DNA from: an uncultured Bacilli bacterium
GTDB lineage: Bacteria > Bacillota_I > Bacilli_A > RFN20 > DUOF01
Direction of reading: 5' to 3'
Assembly: GCA_934183255.1 (NCBI GenBank)
Contig: CAKPSD010000001.1
Location: 930,001 to 994,000 of the forward strand
DNA: 64,000 nucleotides
Below are positions 8,606-17,667 of this stretch, piece after piece. Under the pieces are notes generated by a model. The model did not search any database. It was not told the DNA's origin and was given only the letters and a program-made list of their open reading frames with translations. The position numbers and the translations under genes are program-made. Within the stretch, counting starts at the first letter, position 1, and every line of letters starts with the position of its first letter.

Positions 8606-11038
8606 ATGGCAAAAAAAGGTGCTGATATTTCTAAATTTATTGCTATTAAATCTATTGAAGATGGAACAGTTACTTATGCTAATGGTTTATTAGCTAAAGT
8701 AATGAAGATTAATAGTTTAAATTTGCTATTATTAGATAAAGATGAACAAAAGGTGAAAATTAATCAGTTTGCATCTATTTTGGCTTCTGTTCAATGGGAC
8801 TGTAGTATTGTAAAATTGGAAAGGCCAATGGATTTAAGTACACAAATAGAAAGACAAAAAGAATTACTTAAAATTCAACATCGTAAGTATAGAGAAGGAA
8901 ATATGACTGAAGATGGCTATAATAATAGATTAAAACAGGTTAATTTTGAAAAAAGAAGATTAGAGTATTTCAATGATGAAGCAAATATTTTAACTAATGA
9001 ATTCTATTTTATTATTTATGGTAAAAATCCAGAAGAATTTAGAATGTCATGTGATGAAATATTTTCTAGATTTTCTCAATTAAAAGTTAATCCTTCTTTA
9101 TGTAATGATGAGGAAATAAAATATTTATTCTATCACATGTATAATCCGATTGGACATAAAACAATGGATGACTTTGTTGATAATGATAATTATATTAATG
9201 ATATTTTGCCAGATTACATTAAATTTACTACATCTAATTTAAAGACAGATACTATGTATGCAACATGTTATTCTGTGCTAGATTTCCCTATGAATGTTAA
9301 TGGTACTTGGTTAGCTCCACTTGTTAATATAGATAATACTAGTTGTGTTATTAATATTGAAAATGTTCCTAATGAAGTGGCTAAAAACTTAATGGATAAA
9401 GCTATTACTGAAGTTAGAACACAATTATTGAATAAAAATAAATCTTCACAAGATATTGCTAAGCAAGCACAATTAGAATCTTTCTTATATATTCTAGAAG
9501 AAATAGAAAGAGGTAGTGAAGTTTTAAAAAGAGTTAATGTAATGTTAATGGCTTATAGTGATAATGAAAAGGATTTAAAGACTATTTCTCATGGTGTTGC
9601 TTCTGCGATTAAACAAAACTCAATGAAACCTGATAAATTAACATGTAGACAATTGGATGCTTATATTAGTATGTTGCCTACTCCTAAAGATGATATTATG
9701 CAAGATCATGGTAGAGATATACCTTGCTTGAGTCTTGGTGCTGGTTTCCCATTTGTATTCCAAGCACTTGAAGATGAAAATGGATTTTTACTTGGAAATA
9801 ATAGAACTAACCTTATTTTCTTTGATCCAACTGTTAGAACACCAGCAAGAACTAATTCAAACATAATGGTTATTGGTAAGTCAGGTTCTGGTAAATCTCA
9901 CTTTACTAAAAAAATGATTTTAAAATTATTATTAGAAGATATTAAAGCTTATATAATTGACCCAGAAGGTGAATATAAAACTATATGTAAACAACTTGGT
10001 GGTCAAATGATAGATGTTGGTGCAGCAGTAGATTCCCGTATTAACCCTTTTCATATTTTTGGACAAATGGTAGATGATGAAGATGATGGGAAAACTGATA
10101 ATATAGCACTTAGAAGAGCAGCTTTCTCTTCTCACATTCAATTTTTGGAGCAATTCTTTCAAAGCTTAGTACCTGATTTAACTGATAAGGAACTTGCTAG
10201 ACTTTCAGATAAAATTGTAGAAACATATAAACAAAAGAAATTAGGAGAAGAAACAGATTTCTCTACAGTTAAGGCAGAAAAATTCCCTATTATGGATGAT
10301 TTAATGGCTATGGTTAAATGGAGAGTTAATGAGTTAGCTTCTATTATAACTAAAGACTCTAATAGAGCTGCTGATTTAGGTGACGAACTTAATGATTTAA
10401 GAAATATTGAAGTATATTTGAAGAGAATGTGTACTGGTGGTTCTTTAGCTACTTTGTGGAATGGACCTACAACTATTAATACAAAAACTTCTGACTTTAT
10501 TTTGTTCGACTTTAAGAGAATGAATGATTCTAAAAATGATAAAGTTATGAATGCTCAAATGATGCTTGTTCTTAGATTCCTTGAAAATGAAGTTAGTAAA
10601 AATAGAGAAAGAAATTTACTAAAGGGTGAAGATAGATATATAGCAATAGTAGTAGATGAAGCCCATGTGTTCATCGATGAAAAAAGTCCTGCTGCTTTAC
10701 AATTTATGTTTAACATGGTTAAACGTATAAGAAAATATAATGGTATATTTGTAGTTATCACACAAAACGTAAACGACTTTGTTGGTAGTGCTAATATTAA
10801 AAAATATACAACTGCTATTATAAATGGTTGTCAATATTCATTTATATTTGGTTTGAACCCAGCAGATTTGCAGTCATTAATTGATTTGTATTCTTCTGTT
10901 GGTGGTTTTTCAGATGAAGAAAGAATATTTATTGGTAATGCCGGTATTGGTCAATGCTTATTCATTGTTTCTCCGGGTCAAAGATTAATTATGGAAAAAA
11001 TTATGATAAGCAAAGAAGAAGAAAGTGTGTTTAAATAA
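8606..11038 (+). CDS. VirB4-like conjugation/secretion ATPase, copy A
   Basis: An 810-residue protein from the ATG at 8606, behind GAAAGGGG. It is a VirB4/TraE-family ATPase: an N-terminal region of about 400 residues, Walker A VIGKSGSGKSHFTKK near residues 421-435, Walker B IAIVVDEAHVFIDE near 677, and the VITQNVNDF sensor stretch further on. Proteins of this family power pilus assembly and substrate movement at the cytoplasmic face of type IV secretion channels. Copy B at 13414 is a clear paralogue. Upstream is the giant VirB6-like gene and a terminator follows at 11038. An earlier in-frame GTG at 8552 lies inside the upstream hairpins and lacks a ribosome site. Confidence 0.92.
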   Translation: MAKKGADISKFIAIKSIEDGTVTYANGLLAKVMKINSLNLLLLDKDEQKVKINQFASILASVQWDCSIVKLERPMDLSTQIERQKELLKIQHRKYREGNMTEDGYNNRLKQVNFEKRRLEYFNDEANILTNEFYFIIYGKNPEEFRMSCDEIFSRFSQLKVNPSLCNDEEIKYLFYHMYNPIGHKTMDDFVDNDNYINDILPDYIKFTTSNLKTDTMYATCYSVLDFPMNVNGTWLAPLVNIDNTSCVINIENVPNEVAKNLMDKAITEVRTQLLNKNKSSQDIAKQAQLESFLYILEEIERGSEVLKRVNVMLMAYSDNEKDLKTISHGVASAIKQNSMKPDKLTCRQLDAYISMLPTPKDDIMQDHGRDIPCLSLGAGFPFVFQALEDENGFLLGNNRTNLIFFDPTVRTPARTNSNIMVIGKSGSGKSHFTKKMILKLLLEDIKAYIIDPEGEYKTICKQLGGQMIDVGAAVDSRINPFHIFGQMVDDEDDGKTDNIALRRAAFSSHIQFLEQFFQSLVPDLTDKELARLSDKIVETYKQKKLGEETDFSTVKAEKFPIMDDLMAMVKWRVNELASIITKDSNRAADLGDELNDLRNIEVYLKRMCTGGSLATLWNGPTTINTKTSDFILFDFKRMNDSKNDKVMNAQMMLVLRFLENEVSKNRERNLLKGEDRYIAIVVDEAHVFIDEKSPAALQFMFNMVKRIRKYNGIFVVITQNVNDFVGSANIKKYTTAIINGCQYSFIFGLNPADLQSLIDLYSSVGGFSDEERIFIGNAGIGQCLFIVSPGQRLIMEKIMISKEEESVFK

Positions 11039-11066
11039 GATATGTTTTAACAACATATCTTTTTTT
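11038..11066 (+). terminator. Terminator after first VirB4 gene
   Basis: AGATATGTT/AACATATCT is a perfect 9-bp stem with a TTAAC loop and a run of six T. The stem starts at the last base of the VirB4 stop codon. Confidence 0.9.
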
Positions 11067-11079
11067 AAAGGCCAAATAA

Positions 11080-11109
11080 TTGAAAAGTAAAGAAAAAGTA
11101 ATGTATAAT
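11080..11109 (+). promoter_or_regulatory. Sigma-A promoter of the second half of the secretion-like locus
   Basis: TTGAAA and TATAAT are separated by 18 bases, directly after the preceding terminator and 29 bases ahead of the next start codon. The second VirB6-PrgI-VirB4 group therefore has its own promoter. Confidence 0.65.
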
Positions 11110-11138
11110 GTTTATGTGTAATAGAAAGGTGTGATAGT

Positions 11139-13115
11139 ATGTCTTTTATCAATTTATTAGGACTTGATGACCCTAATTATGGCAATTACGCTAAAGGTAT
11201 ACTATATGTCATATATGATATTTTATGGAAAATAATTAATGCAGTAGGTAGTCTTATAGATGTTGTTACTGGTCTTTTTTATAAACTTGTAGGAGCTACA
11301 TATTTAGGCTCGGGAAGTGGAAAATTAGTTGAAAGTCAAGATTTGCTATCTAAATTATTTAATGAAAATATAGTTTCAAAGTTTTCAATGCTTATGATGG
11401 TTACTTCTGTTGTGCTTATGACAATATTTGGAGCTATAGCTGTACTTAAGCAAAATTATTTAAGTAAGCAAGAGGCTAGATCTACTACAGATGTTATAAA
11501 AAATATGATTTTAGCATTCATATTTATTATTTGCTTATCACCAATAGCTATGTTTTTGATGTCTTCTATCACGACTGTAACATCTTCTATTGTTAGTGTG
11601 TTTGGTGGAAGCAGTAATGTTTCTTTAGCTGATTTATTATTTAATTCAAGTTTTAATGGAGATGCTGTTGTGGCATATAACACAATATATGGAACTGAAG
11701 TAACTAGTTGGACACAAATGAATAGTAGTTTCTTGTTCGATTTGGGTTATGGAACGATAGAAACAGGCGTCACTTTTTATTGGTATATATATTTATTAGG
11801 TGGGGGAGTTGTTTTATATAACTTAATTCTTATTGTATTTTCTTTAGTAAAACGTATTTTTATGATTTTGATATTATATATTTTGGCTCCAATATATGCT
11901 GCTAAAATGGTTGATGATGGCGGAAATAAATTTAGAGAGTGGAAAAATAAAGCTTTGTCAGAGTTAGTATCTGTTGTTGGAACTGTTGTAGCATTCATGA
12001 TTTTGATATCATTAGTTGGTATTATAAGTGATATGGAACTTATAAGTGCAACAACAACTTCTACTGCACCAGGAGCAATTGCCGGAGAAACAAGCGAAGC
12101 AACAACTTTAAATGCAACTGCTTTATTAATAAATAATCTTGCTAAAGTTTTACTAATAATGGCAGGAACAGCTGTAACTAAAGATTCAGGCACATTATTA
12201 GGCAATGTGTTTAAAGGTGCTAATGATGATAGTAATTCTTTGTTAGAGGGCATATTTAATAGATTAGGACCTAAAGAATACGATACTTCAGCAACTACTA
12301 AACAACAAACTGCCCCTAGAACTAGAGTAATTACTAAAACAACAACTACAACAAGAAATATTACTGATTATTCAACTGATGTTCCAGTTACAAGCAAATC
12401 TACTGATAGGCCAATAAATGTAGTTAACAATCAAAGAAATACATTTAGCACTAATGTTAATAATATAGATCGTCATATTGATAACATTCAAAATAGATCA
12501 AATATAAATGTAAGTGCTCCTTCTAGTAGTTCATCAAGTGGAGTTAGAACTGGTAACTTTAGAAATCAGATTAAAGATGAATCAGGAATCAAGAGTAAAC
12601 CTACAGATGCATTAAATAAGTCATTTATTAATACATATAAACAAGAAAATAATAAGATGCGTAAAGAGTGGGATTTATTGAAAGGTAAGAATAGTGCTAG
12701 CTCGGCTGAAGTTGTTAAAGAATTTGAAGGTGCTAGTAAAGATTTGGATTCTGCTATTAGTATGGGGGATCAAACAAAGATAAAAACTTCAATGAATAAA
12801 TATGTAACAGCTTATAAAAAAGAAGAAAAAATAGCTAAAGATGGATATAGAGAATTTGCTGGTAAATCTACTAAATTAAGCAATGACTTATCTGCAAAGC
12901 AACAAGAAGAATTAAGAAATATATCTACAGCATATAAAAAGGCACAAGCTGATTATGGAAAAACTGCTCGTAAACTTACTGAAGTTAGTAGAGGAAATAT
13001 GAGTGTTGCTGATGCTCTTGGAGTTAAAGAAAGAGCTGATAAGCAAAGAGAAAAATTAATGGAAGCAAGTTCTAGAGCTAGTGAATTCTATAACAATCAA
13101 AAGAAAGGGGTATAG
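11139..13115 (+). CDS. Second VirB6/TrbL-like membrane protein
   Basis: A 658-residue protein with an N-terminal membrane part (about five or six helices in residues 20-350) and a polar, probably disordered to helical C-terminal part. The membrane part shares landmark stretches with the giant protein at 4395, such as TFYWYIYLLGGG followed by an amphipathic stretch and the block MVDDGGNKFREWKNKA. In the giant protein the same site reads LDEGQKFKNWKDKV. The C-terminal half is rich in Thr, Asn and Ser, then has charged helices. This is a TrbL/VirB6 channel candidate, with its own promoter at 11080. It is 4 bases from the PrgI-like gene, so the three genes to 15870 form one operon. Confidence 0.7.
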   Translation: MSFINLLGLDDPNYGNYAKGILYVIYDILWKIINAVGSLIDVVTGLFYKLVGATYLGSGSGKLVESQDLLSKLFNENIVSKFSMLMMVTSVVLMTIFGAIAVLKQNYLSKQEARSTTDVIKNMILAFIFIICLSPIAMFLMSSITTVTSSIVSVFGGSSNVSLADLLFNSSFNGDAVVAYNTIYGTEVTSWTQMNSSFLFDLGYGTIETGVTFYWYIYLLGGGVVLYNLILIVFSLVKRIFMILILYILAPIYAAKMVDDGGNKFREWKNKALSELVSVVGTVVAFMILISLVGIISDMELISATTTSTAPGAIAGETSEATTLNATALLINNLAKVLLIMAGTAVTKDSGTLLGNVFKGANDDSNSLLEGIFNRLGPKEYDTSATTKQQTAPRTRVITKTTTTTRNITDYSTDVPVTSKSTDRPINVVNNQRNTFSTNVNNIDRHIDNIQNRSNINVSAPSSSSSSGVRTGNFRNQIKDESGIKSKPTDALNKSFINTYKQENNKMRKEWDLLKGKNSASSAEVVKEFEGASKDLDSAISMGDQTKIKTSMNKYVTAYKKEEKIAKDGYREFAGKSTKLSNDLSAKQQEELRNISTAYKKAQADYGKTARKLTEVSRGNMSVADALGVKERADKQREKLMEASSRASEFYNNQKKGV

Positions 13116-13118
13116 TGT

Positions 13119-13424
13119 ATGGGATATTTAATACCAAAATCTGCAAGAAATGTTAAAATGCAATTATTTAAAGGACTAGGAATAGTAGAAGCGGCGATGG
13201 TTGTTATTGCTGCGGTAATAGCTGTTTTAGTCTTTCAAACTCAATGGCCAATAGTAGCTAAAGTTATTGCTTGTATTGTTATTTTAGTAGTTACTTTATT
13301 TTTAGTATCACCATCATTTATTGTAAATAAGAAAGGATACCAAACTTTTGATGTATTATTTGGATATATGTCACAAGAAAAATATTACAAAAAGAAAAGT
13401 GCAGTGAAGAAAAATGGCAAGTAA
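13119..13424 (+). CDS. PrgI-like two-TM protein
   Basis: A 101-residue protein with a short cytoplasmic N terminus (MGYLIPKSARNVKMQLF), two adjacent hydrophobic helices (about residues 19-64) and a basic C terminus. Small proteins of this shape, called PrgI or TcpE-like, are found directly upstream of VirB4 ATPases in Gram-positive conjugation loci. They are thought to seat the ATPase at the membrane, comparable to VirB3. The gene overlaps the VirB4 copy B gene by 11 bases, which indicates translational coupling. No copy is present before VirB4 copy A, so one subunit may serve both ATPases. Confidence 0.75.
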   Translation: MGYLIPKSARNVKMQLFKGLGIVEAAMVVIAAVIAVLVFQTQWPIVAKVIACIVILVVTLFLVSPSFIVNKKGYQTFDVLFGYMSQEKYYKKKSAVKKNGK

Positions 13425-15870
13425 AGGTTCTGGTAGAAGTGGAGGAAATATATTAGATTTCTTTCCAGTAAAAAAAATAGAAGATGGTGTTGTAACCTAT
13501 ACAACTAATAAAATAAGCAAAATTATAAAATTAGGATGTATTAATCTTGCTTATTTATCTATAGAAGACCAAAGATCTAAGATTAGGCAAATGACTAATG
13601 CATTAAATCTTATAAAAAATGATTGCAGTATTGTAAAATTAGAAAGACCATTAGATTTGTCTGAAGCTATCGCTAAACAAGAAAGATTATATTCTTTGCA
13701 AGATACTAAATTTGCAAATCATGATATGAATGAAGAAGGATATAAAAATAGAAAAGATCAAGTTGATTATGAATGGCAAACTTTAAAATCTTATCAAGAA
13801 GATTATCCTGTAATGATAAAAGAGTTCTATTTAGTAATATATGGAACTAACTTAGAAGACTTAAATTTCGTATATAATGGTGTATTTGAAAAATTAGAAA
13901 TTAATAAACTAGAGCCAAAAAAATGTGATGATGCTGATATAAAAGCTTTATTCTACTACATGTTTAATCCATATGGAGAAAAGAAGGTTACTGATTTTAA
14001 GACATGTGAAGATTATAAATCTGAGATAATGCCTAATGAATTAGAATTTTTTGGAAGTAAGATAAGAACAGATACTATGCAAGCCAGTATTTTCTCTACA
14101 TATGAATATCCTTCTGATGTTCCAGGAGCATGGCTTGCCCCTGTTGTATCTAGCCCTGATACAACAGTTGTAATTAATATAAAGAATGTTGAAGTAGGCG
14201 TTGCTAAAATGCTTATGGATAAAGCTATAAGAGAAATACGTACACAAATGTTAGAGAGTGGAAAAGTTTCTGAATCTATGAGTAAACAAACTCAATTAGA
14301 GTCATTCTATGAAGTTTTATCAGATATAGAAAGAGGAAATGAAACTTTAAAATTAGCTAATATTTATACAATGACTTATGCTAAAACTGATAAAGACCTT
14401 AGAAATAACAATCGTAAAGTTATTTCATCTTTGAAACAACAGAGATTTAAAGTTGATAAATTACCATTAAGACAAATGCAAGGATTAATAGCAATGTTAC
14501 CAACTCCTAGAGATGACATTATTATGACTAATGGTAGAGATATGCCATGTAGTACTGTAGGAGCAGGTTTCCCATTTATATTTCAAGGATTAAACGATAA
14601 AGATGGTTTCTTACTTGGATATAATGGCGCAGGATTAATTTTCTTTGACCCAAAAGTAAGATCTACAAGTAGAACTAACTCAAACATTATGGTAATTGGT
14701 AAATCTGGTTCTGGTAAATCGCACTTTACTAAGAAAATGTTATTAAAATTAATTATGGAAGATGTAAAAACATATATTATTGACCCAGAAGGTGAATATG
14801 ATGTAATGACTAAAAAATTAGGTGGTCAAATAATTGATGTTGGTGCAGGTAACAATTCACGTATTAACCCTTTCCATATTTTTGGTGCAATGCAAGAGGG
14901 TGACGATGAGGAACTAACTGAGGAACAAATAAAAGAAGGATATAAATCAATATTTTCAAATCATATTCAATTCTTGGAACAATTTTTTCAAAACTTAATT
15001 CCTGATTTAACTAATAAAGAGCTTGCTAGATTATCAAGTGTAATGACTGAAGCATATGAAAGAAAAGGGATAAAGAAAACTGATAACTTTGAAAAATTAA
15101 AGGCTGAAGATTTCCCTATTATGGATGATGCAATGGCTATTGTTAAAGAAAAAGTACAAGGAATAACAGAAATAATTATTAATGATTCTCATAGATCTAT
15201 AGACTTAGGAGATGAACTTAGCGATTATAGAAATATTGAAGTTTATCTTGAAAGACTTAGTGGTGAAGGTTCTTTATCTAACTTATGGAATGGGCCTACT
15301 ACTATTGATACAAGTACTAGTGATATGATCTTATTTGACTTTAGAAAAATGTCTTCTTCAAAGAATGATATGGTAATGAACTCACAAATGATGTTAGTAC
15401 TTAGATTCCTTGAAAATGAAGTTAGTAAAAACAGAGAAAGAAATATTGCTAAACACGAAAATAAGCACGTTGCAATTGTTGTAGATGAAGCACACGTATT
15501 TATTGATGAAAGAAGTCCAGCAGCGTTATTCTTTATGCACCAAATGGTTAAGCGTATAAGAAAATATAATGGTATATTTGTAGTTATCACACAAAACGTA
15601 AACGACTTTGTTGGTAGTGCTAGTATTAAAAAATATACAACATCTATTATAAATGGTTGTCAATATTCATTTATATTTGGTTTGAATCCAGCAGACTTAC
15701 AAGCCTTAATGGATTTGTATGCATCAGTTGGTGGATTCTCAGAAGAAGAAAGAGAATTTATAGCTAATGCAGGTATTGGTCAATGTTTGTTTGTTGTAGC
15801 TCCAGGTCAAAGACTAACAATGGATAAAATAACTGTTAGTAAAAACGAAGAGTTAGTATTTAAAAAATAA
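13414..15870 (+). CDS. VirB4-like conjugation/secretion ATPase, copy B
   Basis: An 818-residue paralogue of the ATPase at 8606. Walker A is again VIGKSGSGKSHFTKK (residues about 426-440), and Walker B is VAIVVDEAHVFIDE (about 686). The overall alignment is collinear: TWLAPLVN and AWLAPVVS near 240, and FGLNPADLQ near the C terminus, occur in both. The ATG overlaps the end of the PrgI-like gene. A 152-base stretch near the 3' end (15544-15695) is almost identical in DNA to copy A, whereas flanking DNA is not. Two VirB4 proteins in one locus suggest either a hetero-oligomer or specialised roles. A bidirectional terminator follows. Confidence 0.92.
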   Translation: MASKGSGRSGGNILDFFPVKKIEDGVVTYTTNKISKIIKLGCINLAYLSIEDQRSKIRQMTNALNLIKNDCSIVKLERPLDLSEAIAKQERLYSLQDTKFANHDMNEEGYKNRKDQVDYEWQTLKSYQEDYPVMIKEFYLVIYGTNLEDLNFVYNGVFEKLEINKLEPKKCDDADIKALFYYMFNPYGEKKVTDFKTCEDYKSEIMPNELEFFGSKIRTDTMQASIFSTYEYPSDVPGAWLAPVVSSPDTTVVINIKNVEVGVAKMLMDKAIREIRTQMLESGKVSESMSKQTQLESFYEVLSDIERGNETLKLANIYTMTYAKTDKDLRNNNRKVISSLKQQRFKVDKLPLRQMQGLIAMLPTPRDDIIMTNGRDMPCSTVGAGFPFIFQGLNDKDGFLLGYNGAGLIFFDPKVRSTSRTNSNIMVIGKSGSGKSHFTKKMLLKLIMEDVKTYIIDPEGEYDVMTKKLGGQIIDVGAGNNSRINPFHIFGAMQEGDDEELTEEQIKEGYKSIFSNHIQFLEQFFQNLIPDLTNKELARLSSVMTEAYERKGIKKTDNFEKLKAEDFPIMDDAMAIVKEKVQGITEIIINDSHRSIDLGDELSDYRNIEVYLERLSGEGSLSNLWNGPTTIDTSTSDMILFDFRKMSSSKNDMVMNSQMMLVLRFLENEVSKNRERNIAKHENKHVAIVVDEAHVFIDERSPAALFFMHQMVKRIRKYNGIFVVITQNVNDFVGSASIKKYTTSIINGCQYSFIFGLNPADLQALMDLYASVGGFSEEEREFIANAGIGQCLFVVAPGQRLTMDKITVSKNEELVFKK

Positions 15871-15878
15871 AGTAAAAG

Positions 15879-15918
15879 AAAAGAACATATGATACATTTT
15901 ATCAATATGTTCTTTTTT
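15879..15918. terminator. Bidirectional terminator between VirB4 copy B and nucleoside kinase
   Basis: AAAAGAACATAT pairs with ATATGTTCTTTT over 12 bp across a 14-base loop. The A tract on one side and T tract on the other serve the two converging genes. Confidence 0.88.
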
Positions 15919-15919
15919 A

Positions 15920-17539
15920 TTAATCTTTAAAACAGCTCCCTCCAATGAATTCTCTTATTAATGAGTCTTTAGGAACATACTTGTCATCAACATCTACAAA
16001 ATACTTTAAATACTTAATTAATGTTTTAGCTAAATTATATTCGTTTGATGTTTCAGGCACAGCATTTAATAGAGGCAGTGCATATTTTTTCATTACACAA
16101 AATTCATAATTTAGAACTGAGTTGTATACAAAGTCGACACCTTCTTGATTGTCATAAATCCATTTAAATTCACCTTTTCTAACAGATTCCCACATTTCTA
16201 ATGTTTGAGAAACATCAGCACCTCTACATCTATTATCTCTTACTATTCTACGTATTAGTCTTAAATGAGTAACACTTATAGGGTTATAGTCATCTAGATT
16301 TATTTGAATGTGTGGACCAATGTATATTTCAAACTTATTTTCTTTAGAAATTGAAGAAGTTAGTTTTTTGTTTAGGGCATGTATACCTTCAATTATTATT
16401 GGTGAATTTTCTCCAAGTTTAATTGTAGGACCAACAATTCTCTTTTTTGTTACAAATTCAAATTTAGGAAGTGTAACTTCTTTACCATCAACAAGTTCTT
16501 TTATATGCTTATTAAATAATTCAATATCTAATAAATTGATATCTTCAAAATCTATGTTTTCTTCCTCTTCTTTAGTTAGATTACTTCTATCTTTATAATA
16601 ATCATCCATTGATAATTTTACTGGGTGTAATCCTCTTCTTTCTAACTCTATTCTAAGTTTGTTAGAAAATGTTGTTTTACCTGAAGATGAAGGACCTGCG
16701 ATTGCGATTAGCTTGATATCTCTTTTGCTTATTTTTTCTCCAAGTTCATGTATTAAATTAGTATGCCTTTGCTCACATTTTTCTATAAATTCTTTTGGAT
16801 TTTTTAAAATGTTTTCGTTTATATCACTAACAGTTAAGGCTCCTATTTTTTCACTCCAATCATTAGTGGATAATAGTGTTTGTTCATATGTGCTTTCTTC
16901 TACAAATTTAGGTATTTCACCATTTTCTTCAAATCTTGGATATTGCAATATAATCATTCCTTTATATAAAAGTAAATTATATTTCTTTAAGTATCCAGTA
17001 GAAGGAACCATGTAACTATACATATAATTGGCATAATTATCACATTCATATATGTATACTTCTTTTTTAGGTCTAAAGGCATATATATGAACTTTATCTT
17101 CAAAGCCGTTTTTGCTATAGTATTCATCTGCTTCTTCTGGGGTAATTGTTTTCCTTACAAAAGTATAGTTGCTTTCTATTATTTTGCTCATTTCTTTTTT
17201 TATTTTTTCAAGATCATCATTATTAAAAATCTTATCTTTAGAATGGCACGAAATTGATCTAGAAATGTAATAATCAAAGCTAAACTTTAAATTAGGGAAA
17301 CATCTTTTAATAGACATAGCTAGTACATATCTAAGAGATGATTCATATATTCTAATGCTGTCTTCATCATTTAACGCTAAAAATTCAATATTGTTATTAT
17401 CTTCAATTGGATAAAATAAGTCTCTTAATTTATTATTTATTTTGCATGAAAAAAACGTTTTATCTTGAATAGGTAATAAATCTATAGGCCTAATACCATT
17501 TCTAAATTCTTTTTCTAAACCATTAACAAATATACTCAT
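15920..17539 (-). CDS. Uridine-kinase-like nucleoside kinase with TGS/ThrRS-like N terminus
   Basis: A 539-residue protein. The first 60 residues resemble a TGS-type domain (MSIFVNGLEKEF, IRPIDLLP), the next 200 resemble the threonyl-tRNA synthetase second domain region, and residues about 280-500 form a phosphoribulokinase/uridine kinase fold. Walker A is GPSSSGKTT near residue 283. Downstream are DDYYKD, the basic RLIRRIVRDNRCRG, and an acidic segment. Proteins with this three-part layout are common in Firmicutes and are annotated as nucleoside kinases; the real substrate of this form is not settled. It stands alone, facing the secretion-like locus. The start ATG has GGGAGTTG upstream. Confidence 0.85.
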   Translation of the reverse strand: MSIFVNGLEKEFRNGIRPIDLLPIQDKTFFSCKINNKLRDLFYPIEDNNNIEFLALNDEDSIRIYESSLRYVLAMSIKRCFPNLKFSFDYYISRSISCHSKDKIFNNDDLEKIKKEMSKIIESNYTFVRKTITPEEADEYYSKNGFEDKVHIYAFRPKKEVYIYECDNYANYMYSYMVPSTGYLKKYNLLLYKGMIILQYPRFEENGEIPKFVEESTYEQTLLSTNDWSEKIGALTVSDINENILKNPKEFIEKCEQRHTNLIHELGEKISKRDIKLIAIAGPSSSGKTTFSNKLRIELERRGLHPVKLSMDDYYKDRSNLTKEEEENIDFEDINLLDIELFNKHIKELVDGKEVTLPKFEFVTKKRIVGPTIKLGENSPIIIEGIHALNKKLTSSISKENKFEIYIGPHIQINLDDYNPISVTHLRLIRRIVRDNRCRGADVSQTLEMWESVRKGEFKWIYDNQEGVDFVYNSVLNYEFCVMKKYALPLLNAVPETSNEYNLAKTLIKYLKYFVDVDDKYVPKDSLIREFIGGSCFKD

Positions 17540-17639
17540 AAAATATGGTCAACTCCCATCATTTACTATTCTATCTTATTTTTGAAGTTTAAACAATATA
17601 ACTAAAAAATAAATAGTGTTATAGTTTTTTTATTTGTGT

Positions 17640-17645
17640 TATAAT
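17640..17645 (+). promoter_or_regulatory. Extended -10 promoter element of the lipoprotein gene
   Basis: TATAAT preceded by TTGTGT gives a TGN extended -10. No good -35 is visible, which is usual for extended -10 promoters. The lipoprotein start is 23 bases downstream. Confidence 0.45.
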
Positions 17646-17667
17646 TATCTAGCGTGGAGGAATGGCA

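Noticed and set aside
3776..15920. Integrative element with attachment sites
   Set aside because: No integrase, relaxase, direct repeat pair or tRNA gene was found at either end of the secretion-like locus.
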